Of a DNA stretch of 64,000 bases, positions 37,616 through 48,800 are shown piece after piece. The translations under genes were made by a program, and so were the position numbers. The stretch's first letter is position 1. Every line of letters begins with the position of its first letter. Origin of the DNA: Gymnorhina tibicen (lineage: Eukaryota; Chordata; Aves; Passeriformes; Artamidae); the NCBI GenBank assembly GCA_013399875.1, contig VXAZ01008167.1, forward strand, positions 2,694,534 to 2,758,533, in the 5' to 3' direction. The notes beneath the pieces are model-generated. The model worked only from the letters and a program-made list of their open reading frames with translations. It was not told where the DNA came from and did no database searches.

Positions 37616-40008
37616 GGCCTGTTGGGAGTAGCAAAGATTGTTACAAAATAGTCTCCGTGAGGAATGATGACTAGGAAGAGGTTGTCGTATTTTTTATTAT
37701 TTTAAGTAACTGGTGAGTTAACTGAAATTATACTTAATATCTTGTAGCTGTAATAAAATCCCTTGACATACCCATGTCACTGCTGCTGGGAGTGGGTTTT
37801 TCAATCAAAAATTATTTCACACATTGTTTTAGAACCTTAGATTTTCAGCAAACCAGCTGAGATTGTTTCTTCTTTGTCTCCATGTGGCAACAGTGATGTT
37901 TGTTTTTTCTTTTTTTGATTAATATTGCAAAGCTGAGGGAAGCACTGATTTCAGGACCCTCAAGAGGTACATGGACTGTGAAACAGAGGGATGCTCAGTA
38001 TATCAATATTAACATAATATCCTGTGATTTTGTGATCTGGAAATATTTCACAACCAGGAAAAAAAAAAACACCATGAGCTGAGGGCGATCTGGGTCAGGG
38101 GAAGTAGCATGAGGTGGCATTTTACAGGAGATGCTGTTTAAGCAGCCCTGCACATAGCTGTTGTTTTCACATGAAAGAGCTGAATGAATCAGTCTCTGGG
38201 TGGCTCTGTAACTCTGACAGCTATCACATATATAGCAGCTTAGGGGGAAATGGACAGAAAAAAAAGAAAATTTGTAGAAAAAAATTGAGCCTTATCTACT
38301 AAAGTTATGTAAACAATGGAAATTTTTTGTTCTTCTGGAAGATTTAATGAGAGCATTCCTTAAAAACTGCAGTAAGTCTCAAATGCCTGGAGATATGCAT
38401 GTTGAGTTTTTACCCCTTCCCTCCCATCTGCCAACTGCTCTGCTGTCATATTTTTTTCCCTCCTCCAGCAAAACACAGAGCTGGGGAAACCACAAACCCT
38501 GAATTGTGTCACTGCACAGAAGCAGATTGATGGGGAGGTTAATAAGTTGACTGCGCAATTGTAGCGCTCACCATGTACCACCAACAATGGTTAATGTGGT
38601 TATTTCCTGCTCCTCTGATTGTTTTGCTGCCTGTTTGTCAAGTCAGCTGTGGAGCCAGGCTGTGCTCCCTGCCTTGCTGATCCACAGCGGGCAGCCCCAG
38701 GACACTTGGCTATCAGGCATTTGCTGTGCTGGGTGTTTGTATAAACTCCTTGACTCTCAGTGCACTTAGGAAAGGCAACTGAAGTTCTGCTAATGAGAAA
38801 AGGATTAGATGAGATTTTTTTTTAATTGCTGTGCTTTTCAAAATGTGAAAACAACTGTGAAATAGTCAGGAATGGATTAAAGCTGAGGACAGTGAGTGAT
38901 TTTTTTCCCTGTGTTTAAAAGCTATTTTTTGAATTGCTTTTTTTGTTATCACACGGTTCTAAATGAAATCACACCTATCACATTGTTCTCACCTATCACA
39001 TTCAAACTCAGTGGTTTGAGTCTTAATGTGAGCCAAGAGTAGATACCTTGACTGGTATCAGTACCTAACTGTGAATTTCTGAATAGATACTATAAAACTT
39101 GGTCAATGGCAAAATTAATCAACACAAAAACCCCTTCACTGCCCTTCAAACAAACACTCTTGCTACAGGTATATATTTTTGCTAGAATATAGGCGTGATG
39201 GTTGCAAAAATGCACTTGGATCACTACAGAATAATGATTTTGGTACAGAACTGTTGTCCGGATTGTCAGTATTCCATCTGCTTTAATGATTGAGTACTTC
39301 AAAGCATAAGCTGCCCTTGATGCAGCTGATTGTATGTTGCTTTCCAGAGAAGAAAGCTGCGGGTTTCAGCCTGTTTGTTTGGAAATCATTTAAGAGCTCA
39401 TGACATGGAGCTTGTTGAAGGAACTGAGGTACAAATTTCTGAGGAAGCAGCTGGCTGCTGTTTGTTTCTGTAGAGCACATTTGTAGAAAGAAAGAAGGTG
39501 ACATCAAAGAGTATAGTCAAATTTTGCCAAGGCTTTCTTCTCCTAATGGGGAAAAATCTATGAAAGCTGTCAATATTTGCTAGCTGCTTTGGCTGAAGAG
39601 TTATGATATCAAGGCAATTTGCTTTTATAAACCCAGGCATGAATGTTTCAAGGGATAATTACTAGGTGTTTGGCTTTATAGGTTCTTCTTGTACGAGCAA
39701 TTCTATCCTTTATGAACAAGAAACTCTGAAGATGGTTGTGAGGGAAATCTGAATACTCCAATGGTTCCATAAAGTCATTGGAGTACAACTGGCAGACTGA
39801 GAGCATAAATAATAGCTGTGCTCCACAGAAAACAGATGCTACAGGAAGAAATAACGTTGCTGAACCTATAAGGTCACCACATTGGAAAAGGAAAAAACAG
39901 TGCAATTGCTGGGGTGACAAATAGCCAGCAAGTGTAGAAAAATAGTCTCATGCAGGGATTTACCTGCTACAGTAACAGGGGAAATTCCTCACTAAAGAAT
40001 TGCTCATG

Positions 40009-40044
40009 GCAATGAGCTGATTTAGTAGCAATGAGCTGATTTAG
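40009..40044. repeat. 17-bp direct repeat
   Basis: GCAATGAGCTGATTTAG occurs at 40009-40025 and again, identical, at 40028-40044. This looks like a recent slippage duplication. Confidence 0.9.
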
Positions 40045-41831
40045 CAAACTCTTTATCTGGTCAACAGGGACTCAGGCTTCACTAGCCAGCAATTTTTCTT
40101 GGGAACCCAGTTATGATAATGAGGATTTTGAGAGGAATAACAGAGGAAGCCATGTGGGTCTATGATAAGAAGCAGGAGATTTGGGCCTGTGCTAAGGAGC
40201 AGTGAAGTTGCCCCCATAGCTCCAGTCTCCAATCCTGTTATCCAGTTAACACCTTCCACTCACTGCTAATTGTCATTACAGAGTTGGTGAGAATTAGAAA
40301 ATCAGTTCAGCTGGGCTATTAGCAAGAATTAAATATTTAGAGGACCAGGAGAAGTGAACCTATCCAGCAGAGAAATAAGCTGCTAAGGAGAGGACAGCTG
40401 TTAATGAGATGTGTAAACCAGCCAAAGCTTCTTTATTTAGTGCTTGAAATATCACTGTAAATATGAAATTAATTTAAATGCTTCAGATGTTATCACTTCC
40501 ATGTCTTCATCTCCTAGAGAATCAGCACTTGTGTAGGTGAGCTGAGGGGCTTGGCCTTCTATTTGCAGCATAAAAGTGATATTTGTGGGGACTAAAAGGA
40601 ATAATACATTTGGAATGAGAGCTCAGTTACTGGTGAAAACATCACTGGGTATAACATTTCAGACTGCTCATTGCTTTCTCTGTTCAGACCCACTGTTCAG
40701 TGATACAACTTTCTGTGGAATTTACTTTTTTTTTTTTTTTAGAATATGGTACTTTACTGATAAAACATTGTCCTACAAAACCATTCATTGGGTCACTTTA
40801 CAATGAAGAACATTATTTTTTTCTCATTACGGTTAAACTCTTTCATGTTTTGGTACCTCTTTTGTTAGTAAACAGTAGTGTCTCCTGAAATGTATTAGTC
40901 AGGATGTCCTAGCCATATTGGCCATCTTCTAAAAATGAGGCCAATCCAGTGGCAGTGCTCCTAAGAATCCCCAGTTTTCATTAAGGGCCAGGTAACAACA
41001 GCCTTCAAAGAGCAAGTCTGTATTTACAAAGAATCTGTACGTTGCACTGTACTGTTTGAGTGTGGTTCGTCTGGGGATTGCTGTGTGATTACAGGTTCTG
41101 CTCTTCCATCTGTGATTTAAAGATAATATTTACTGAAACAAACCCAGCTCCTTTGAGAACAGACTTGATGAGAGGTTCCTTCATGCGCTTTACAGCCTGG
41201 TATGAATCATGGCACCAGTGCATATACAAACCTGGGTTATATATTTACTCTTTCCAAGGTGAAGTTGGTTAGCCAGTCCCCAAAAAGTTAAGCTCCTTTT
41301 GATGCAGGCCTTGTAGAACTGAGGTGTGCCCTTGTAGTATCCCACTAGGTCTGTCTGTGTTTCACACAAACAATTTAGGGTATTCTTAGTCTTGGCTTCC
41401 CCTCCTCTTGGGGCAATTGAGTGGGAGCTTAGCTGTGAGTTTTGTCTCCTGCTGTGCTTCAACATGCACTCACTTTACAGCCTCGGAAAACCATTGTTTT
41501 GGTGACAGCTTGGACTGGTGACAGGGTTAAGAGCTAAGCTCTGGAAGGCAACACCAGAGAATTTGATTAGTTCCTTGACTGTACAGTTGATTCAGCTGTA
41601 GGCTCTGGACACGTCATTCAAGGTGTAACTCTATTGTTCGTAAGTGTCTTGTGCCAGTCAAGATACCACAGTGTGTCTGAGCCCTCCAAACAATTCTCAT
41701 GTCACTGCATCCACAGGAGACCCTTGGCCTCCTGCCCTGGGTGCAAGAGCTCAGATGGACACCAGCACACAATTTATCTACAGTGCAGTCACCCACCTGT
41801 GAGGAGGACACCTTAGTCTATTTTAAGAGTG

Positions 41832-41852
41832 AACTCAGTGGATCACTGAGTT
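41832..41852. repeat. 9-bp perfect inverted repeat, 3-base loop
   Basis: AACTCAGTG, GAT, CACTGAGTT: the arms are fully complementary. It lies about 550 bases beyond the ADCY8 stop. Confidence 0.9.
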
Positions 41853-42336
41853 TAGGACAAGATTCGTCTCTTCTGTCTTGCAGATCTTCATATCTGGGCA
41901 GATGACACACCTTGAAACCTTTTGGCTGTTTTGTCTAGATTTTCCCTCTGGTTATGGGGACCAGGCAACTACCTTAGATTGTACAAATCCACTTGAAGGC
42001 AATTAAAGGTGAGAAGAACCTACTCAATCTCCTTTTGCTTTGCTTTCATCTGAAGAATGCGGACAGTATTCCCTCCTTTCTCCATCATTAACTCCCTACA
42101 AAAATTCATGTTCTAAATCCCTTCAATCAGGGGTTTATATTTGCCCCTTTCTGCAGGTAGGTGACACAGCAGAGTAGTGGCCTACACCTACTGTGTCTGG
42201 ACATTCAGAGGTTAACCACAGCTGGTTGGGGTGAGATGCTGGCACCAGTTGTTAAAATATAGGAATGTGAATCTCATTAAAATATCACACCAATAAAAAA
42301 AAAAATCCCACTCCTTCTAAAAAAAATTAAACCCTT

Positions 42337-42354
42337 TTTATTTGTATATTTATT
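42337..42354 (-). promoter_or_regulatory. Candidate ADCY8 poly(A) signals
   Basis: On the minus strand two AATAAA hexamers (TTTATT at 42349-42354 and 42337-42342) lie about 48-65 bases after the ADCY8 stop. They are followed by U-rich sequence and a GU-rich stretch (TTGGTGTGAT near 42282-42292). This is the order expected of a cleavage/polyadenylation site and would give a 3' UTR under about 110 nt. AT-rich sequence makes chance hexamers common, and longer 3' UTR forms further left are quite possible. Confidence 0.4.
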
Positions 42355-42401
42355 TTTATATATAAAAGAAATACAAAAAACAACCCCACAAACAATGCTG
42401 A

Positions 42402-42889
42402 TTATGGCAATTCAGTTTTGTCAGCCCCCTCTGCCTGGGCTGCTGCCTCAGATCCACCGGGAGTGAGCAAAGTCCTCCGGTTGTAATGTCCTTTTATGAT
42501 TCCAGAGTTATTGTTCTCATTAAGAATTTGTTTCTGTTTTTGCCTGTTAAGAGACTGTACAAGTCCTAATACAACAGCTGCTAATGAATACTGTCCAGTC
42601 AGTTTTCTTGGTTGTAAGATTAGAGGATTTGGTTGAACTCTTCCTAGAAGAAAATATGTTTTGATTTTTCCTTCTTGTTCACTGATACCTTTGACATAGA
42701 TCTCTCCCCGGTAGTCGAAGGCAAATCCCCGGTCCTTCAGGATCAGATACGTTTCTTCAGGCACTTGTATTCTGTCACTAACACCTGTGCTGTCCATTCG
42801 ACTTGCTAAATTCACTGTTTTGCCCCAGATATCGTACTGGGGTTTCTTAGCACCGATAACTCCTGCTACAACAGAGCCATGGCTAATCC
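42402..42889 (-). CDS. ADCY8: ADCY8 last coding exon (18 of 18): C2 active-site residues and C2b tail, stop codon
   Basis: This exon is 488 nt: two bases finishing a Gly codon, 161 codons and TAA at 42404-42402. It begins after TTTTAATTAG. The protein starts [20 protein letters not shown]. The Asp of YDIWG, the Asn and Arg of VNLASR and the Lys of YVKG correspond to Asp1018, Asn1025, Arg1029 and Lys1065 of rat AC2, with exactly the expected spacings of 7, 4 and 36. These bind adenine, ribose and phosphate and stabilise the transition state. C2b follows. [16 protein letters not shown] is the IQ-like calmodulin site known in AC8, and the tail ends DKTELP. An assembly gap begins 20 bases beyond the exon border, inside the polypyrimidine tract. 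Confidence 0.97.
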
Positions 42890-45800
42890 CTAATTAAAAA
42901 AAAAAAAAANNNNNNNNNNNNNNNNNNNNNNNNNNNNNNNNNNNNNNNNNNNNNNNNNNNNNNAAAAAAAAAAAAGAGAAGATAAACTGTTATACAATAA
43001 TAACTAAAACCCATATTTGCACTTAAGAACCAGATGAAGCCTGGTTCAGGTACACTTATCTCTAAGCTTGAGAAAGAGGTGTATATATAAAGAAATTAAG
43101 CAAAAAACAAAATCTGGAAAAGCTAGAAAACTTGAAAAGTGGTATCAACAGTGTTTTTTATGGGATATCCATGTCAGTGGAATCACAATACTTATGTGTC
43201 ATCTGTATTCTGCATACTATTGCCAAAGCTCCTGAAAACTTATTCTCAGCTAGTAAGAAAGATTTCTGGAACTACGCTTGTCAAAGGCAAACTTGTTAGT
43301 GCTATGCAGTCAAGCAATTGCATTCTTATGTTCCATTAAGTGAAAATATTAAAGCACTCTGTGAAGTGATTGAAAGACTGCATTTTGTAAGATTGTTGCA
43401 TAAAAAGACAAGCAACAGCTATTTTTTTTTTTCTATAGCAGTGATTTAAGAATACACTTGGTATCTTTTGGAAAAGGATTTTAGTTTTTTAGCTTTTTTT
43501 TCTTTTTTTAAAGATTTTTTTTTTAAATGGTGATAGAAATATTATCAAAATACTCTTGCATTCAGGCTCTATGAAATCTTTGCATGTGATCTACACTTAC
43601 GAAGTGTGGATGCCTGTTCCCTGAGAAATCTTGGGAACTAGGAGTTTTGCATTCAGAACTGTTTCAGGTAGTGATGCTGTGACCCTCCATGCAGTGACTG
43701 ATGAATATACTTCAGCTTTTCTATGGCAGGGTTTTCTAGAAAAGACATGTGTCTTCCAGGTGGTTTTTTTTGTTTGTTTTGGCCAGTGATCCAGTCAGCA
43801 TGAGAAGTCATCAAATTTACTCCTGCTATGTGCCATATATTCAGGCCGTTTTTTCATGTCCTATCCCACCAGAGATGCAGGATATTCCATCCAGAATACT
43901 AGCTTACCCATCACAGCAATTCAGAGCTGCTGCCCCTGGTCAGGTCACAGATGGAACTAAATTTTTGTGCAAAACTGAAGTACTACTCACAGGGTTTGGG
44001 AGAAACTACTTTTGCCCCTTTACTGAAGAAGAATCTTATACAGGGAGATTAGTTAGAGATTGTGTGCTTATCAGTCTTGGGGTTGGATCTAGGCTGTCCT
44101 GTTCACTTTCTGTGTTATATCTATAGGTTCTCAGTACCAGACTTGCTAAAGACAGTAAATTAATTATGCTCCCCATTCACAATTCACTGAAACTTTGAAC
44201 TCCTGCAATTCCCAAATCAGGGCTTATATTCTGCAAATGGAGTATTTCACATTTCTGACTTTGCCTGGGATGAAATCAATTTGAAAACAGAGGATACAGT
44301 ATTTGGACTCTCCTGAATTGTGCATGTCCTTGCGATGTTCCTGGAGTGCACTTAATGGAGTCAGATCCTTGCAGACAAAACCCCATCTTAACTCTCGTGT
44401 TTGAACCATACTTACCAATACGGAGTTCAAAGTTGTTGAACGAATGCTTGTTGATCTCCTGTATGCTTTCATTCAGAGCTATGGAGAAGTCGGCCAGGGC
44501 ACACAAATGTCCCCATTTGTCTTCACATTGCTGAGGATAAAGTTATACACCAATTTGTTAATAAAGTTTTGCATTTGCCCAGCTGCCACCCATCCCTACC
44601 AAGTGCCAAGTATTTGGATTTGGAATTGATAACAGCCTCAGCATTTTAGATGCAAGAGAGGTACATTGCTGTTAATGGTAATGCTTCCCATTATCTTACA
44701 CTTGTATAACTGGATAGAGAGCACTTTAGTGTAAAGTGCCAGAGAAAGTAACTGTCTGTCAACAATCTGACAGGCAATCGTGAGAATTAACAAGGCATGT
44801 GAAACATGTCTAAGGCTGAGAAAGAAAGTATACAGTGGACTGAGATTGCTCAGATTCAAGGGTCAAAATCTAGTGAGAACAAGAGATGACCCACATAAGC
44901 AAGAAGTAGAGTGAAAGAGGTGAAGGATGTGTAATTCTGCTCTGCTGCAACTGTCACCCAGGAAAAGCACCAATTCGAGAGCTCTCAGGGACGTAATGAT
45001 GACAGGAACAACAGGGCAAGCCAGGCAATCTGGGACTGGTTAAGGGAGAGAGAGACGGCTCTTCTGTAGCTCATTAATTGCCTTGGTTAGGGCAGGCAAG
45101 TCACTCCCTGCTCCTTCCCTTCCATTTCCATTCCTAAAAAGCAGTTGATATGCAGATGGGTACCAGTAGTAGGTTTTATTCTTCCCAGAGCACCAACAGA
45201 ACAGATGATGGGGCAGGGACTGTCAAGGGAGGCAGCAGAGTAAGGAACGGCTGTGGGTTTGGCCCAATGATTGTATGACATCTCATCTGTTCTGGAGCAA
45301 AGTAATTCTTTCTTCAAATTTCCAGTTCAGAGGACAAAGGATTGTAAGTCTCTCCCTGGGTCATGCAGTCCAGCCCTTTGCAGTTTTCATCATCCTGTGT
45401 GTTTAATACTGAACAGGAACATCTCCTTGGCATCACCCTGTTCTGTTCACACCATGCTTGGTCCTTATCCTTAACTCACTCTGTTCACAGCATGCCAGCC
45501 TCCCTCAGCAGCCTGCACCTCTTAGGTGCTGACAAGGTGACAGACATGTACATATGACAAGTATATTTAAAACATCCATTAAAATTCCATTAAGCTATTA
45601 TAGTTCAAGAAAAGAGATGAGTTTATCAGTCTTGGAAACGCAGTGAAGCTTTTCTCCCTTTGAATTTTTACCCCCATCAAGAGTCAAAGGAAGTGGTTAG
45701 GAGCTGTGTAACCACCTGTCTCCCTGGTGTTCAGTCCTTCTTTGCTCATGTCTACACAGAAGCATTTTGACAATCAAAAATCCCATGCATGTCTAGTTTT

Positions 45801-48800
45801 GTGCATTTCTAGCTGTCAGCATCACTTGTTACTCTGTGGGCGGGAGATGCTCAGCTAGTTACACTCCATGTGTTTTATAATGTATTCTAAGCAAACAATG
45901 GAAATTTTCTGGTTTATAAAGCTCACGATAATCTGGCTTCTGCTGTTCAGGAGTTATGATCAACGTGGGAAAATATGATTCCCAGCCTGTGACTGATCAG
46001 GTGCAGCACACCCCTTTTGTGCTGCTCTTCCTGGGTACAGGCACCAGTTGCCAAAAAAAACAGATTTCAGCAACAGATGACTTCTCGTTGGATGTATTTT
46101 AGAGCCTCATCTAACTCCTTTGGACACCATGTTTCCAGGCAAATTGTAGGGTGGAATTATGAATGGATTTCCCTCATCTGACTTATGTGAGGTTTATGGC
46201 TGTGACTGTGCATGTGTCCTCTGTGACTCTTTATCCCCTCAGCTTGGTTTGCTTGTTCTTCAGCTGAACTGATGGTCTCCTTTCTTTTTGATGTGTAGTT
46301 ATCATGCTGTCTGTAGATATGCAGTATCAAAAAAGAGTATAAATGCAGCATTTCACTTGCATAAGTACGCTGACAGTTAATAGATCCTCTCTCTTTGATT
46401 ATTGGAGGTTGTCAGTCATGTTCCTGTCTGAGTTACTGTGGTGACTTTAGAGTATGTCTGAAGATATAGATAGACCTGATCTAGATTCACATTGGTGTGA
46501 TTGAAAGGAAATTTTTTTCTTCTATAAACCTAAATTTGAGGAAAGAATCCATATGGTTCTTGTTCCAAGCACAAGATGGCATTTCAATTCATCAAGAAGT
46601 GCAACTGCTGTCTGCCAGAAGCCCCAAATGTCTATTTTATTTTAGCAAAACCAGTTTTATGAACAACATAAAGATAACACTTATATTTTCTAATACGAAT
46701 GGTCAGAATCATAACAAGATTTGCTTCTTAAAGAAAACTATTCTCTTACCTGTTTTTCAGGTGATAATCCTGACACGGCCATGTACGTGCTGCCAATTGT
46801 TTTAATTTTTTCAATATCTTGAAATCTCTCTTCACCTAGCAACTAATACATATGCAAAAAGAAAAATACTGTTACTTCTGTAATTCTTAATGCAAAATGA
46901 TTCTACAGATGTGAGAATGTATCTTTACACTTGTGGTATCTTCCAGTCAGTCATGGCACATGATTTATTTTGGGTTTTGTGGAATACTGATCTGGAACTC
47001 TGGAACATCATCTACTCACTGAGTGCATCCAAGATAAATTGTGCGTTTTGGTAAATCCCGCAATGGATAACACAAGACATGCATACTCCAGCCTAACAGA
47101 AATGCATCTGAGTCCTGCATTTCCTGAGGTATGGTCACTGAACATGAGTGAAGACAAACTCTCTGTGTTTGTATGTGTGAACAGAGACTTGATCACTTAA
47201 AAGTGTTCCTACAACTCTACTGGAGGAACTTAGTTTACAAGTTAAGTGCTGCTACAGCAACAATGCAGATGATGAGATCAGTATTCAAGACCAGGCTGGT
47301 TGGGGCTCTGAGCAACCTGGTCCAGTGGAAAGTCTCCCTGTCCACGGCAGAAGGGTTGGAACAAGTTAATCTTCCAACCCAAACCATTCTATAATTCTGT
47401 GATCTTACACAGTCAATGGATGGAGGTAGATGCCTTCAGAGAAATAATGTAAGAGACCAAGTCCTCTTGTATCCCCTGCTTTCCTCTACTTACTGTCAGA
47501 CTGGACACCAGTGTGTCCATTGGGTCATTCATTCAATACATTTGGTATGTATTTTTCTCTTCTACAAAAAATTCCAAGAACCAATGGGAAATGGTAAAAT
47601 CCCTGCATCTATTTGAGATTTGCTATAGCTGTGGGTGTTAAGTAGGTATAAAGAACTTGTCAATTTGAGAATCTGGAAGAGGAAGAATAAATTTAGTCTA
47701 GTGACTAAAGCATTGAATTAAGTGGGAGTGAAAGTTTGATCCCTATTCCAATTCCATATTTATGGTTTAACTTAGGACTTCCCATGAACTAGAAACCAGA
47801 GCCTTACATTCCTTGAAAGACCTAAACAGAATTCAGGATGTGGATTCTATCACACGTTCTAGTGACAACAGAGTGTGAGATATGGGCATTAATCACCTCA
47901 TCACAGGCTTTTAAAATGTTTGTTGCTGGTATTAATGCCAAATACCTTGTGAAACTTTGTGATCAGCTGTATGGTATCTAATAAATTTAAGTGTTAATAT
48001 GGTTAGGAAGTCATGGGGGGAAAGAAGCACTTCACCATGAAAAGGAATTTCAAACTTTTGATCCTAAAGGCTCAATTTAATTGGGGTTTAAATGGAAAAA
48101 AGTCTTTCTGTGGTCACACAAAAAGGTAACAAAATATTTTCCCCTTTCTTTTTCTACACGGTTGTGGATTCTTTTTCCATCTTGTAGGCTGTAATTTCCT
48201 GTCCACTAAAGGGATTATTTCATTCAAAGGCAGAAACATACCAAAGGCATAACGTGAAATATCCCCTGCCACTGAAGTAACCACGGCGCACATCAGCCGG
48301 AGCGCCGGGCCTTGGAAGCGTTGCTGTTGGCGTGCAGATACCGACCATCTGTCTCTAATGGGAGGCTGCACAGCACTGCACGTAGGGAATACAGAGCCAT
48401 ATGGTTAATGGCTCCTGTCCAAGTCAGGAAAGTCCAAAGACTTGACCTGTTTCTCATTTTTCTTCCAACTGCCAGAACGGCCCATTTCCCTCTTACAAGG
48501 GCAGCTCTCCTGACTGCTCTCTTAAAGAAAAAGATAATTTCTTGTAGCTCTGCCTCTGGTAGCAGTCGGAGAGTGCCATGTGTGTGGGCAAGGGGAGAAA
48601 ATGGTCTTGAAAACAGTCCATATTTTCATTTCCAGATGGTTGCTAGAAGCAGCAGCAAGCAGCACACTAATTTAAAATTTATAATAAATATCTAAAATTA
48701 TTCTTTTTAGGAAAGGAGTCATTGGCTGTGACATAATTTAGAAAAAATGATCCCAAGTTATGGGCTTTTTCCCCATCCATTATTGTTCCAAATCTCCTGT

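Larger units (their letters stand above)
37616..42290. other. Region downstream of ADCY8, no gene seen
   Basis: This is about 4.7 kb of AT-rich unique-looking sequence. It has a 17-bp direct repeat at 40009-40044, a CACCTATCACATT direct repeat at 38970-39001, a poly(T) run at 40727-40740 and a 9-bp inverted repeat at 41832-41852. If ADCY8 makes longer transcripts, part of this would be 3' UTR. Confidence 0.55.

Noticed and set aside
48312..48695. 127-codon plus-strand frame beginning in the CpG patch.
   Set aside because: It is antisense in an ADCY8 intron with no domain or splice support. The CpG patch itself is kept as a finding.
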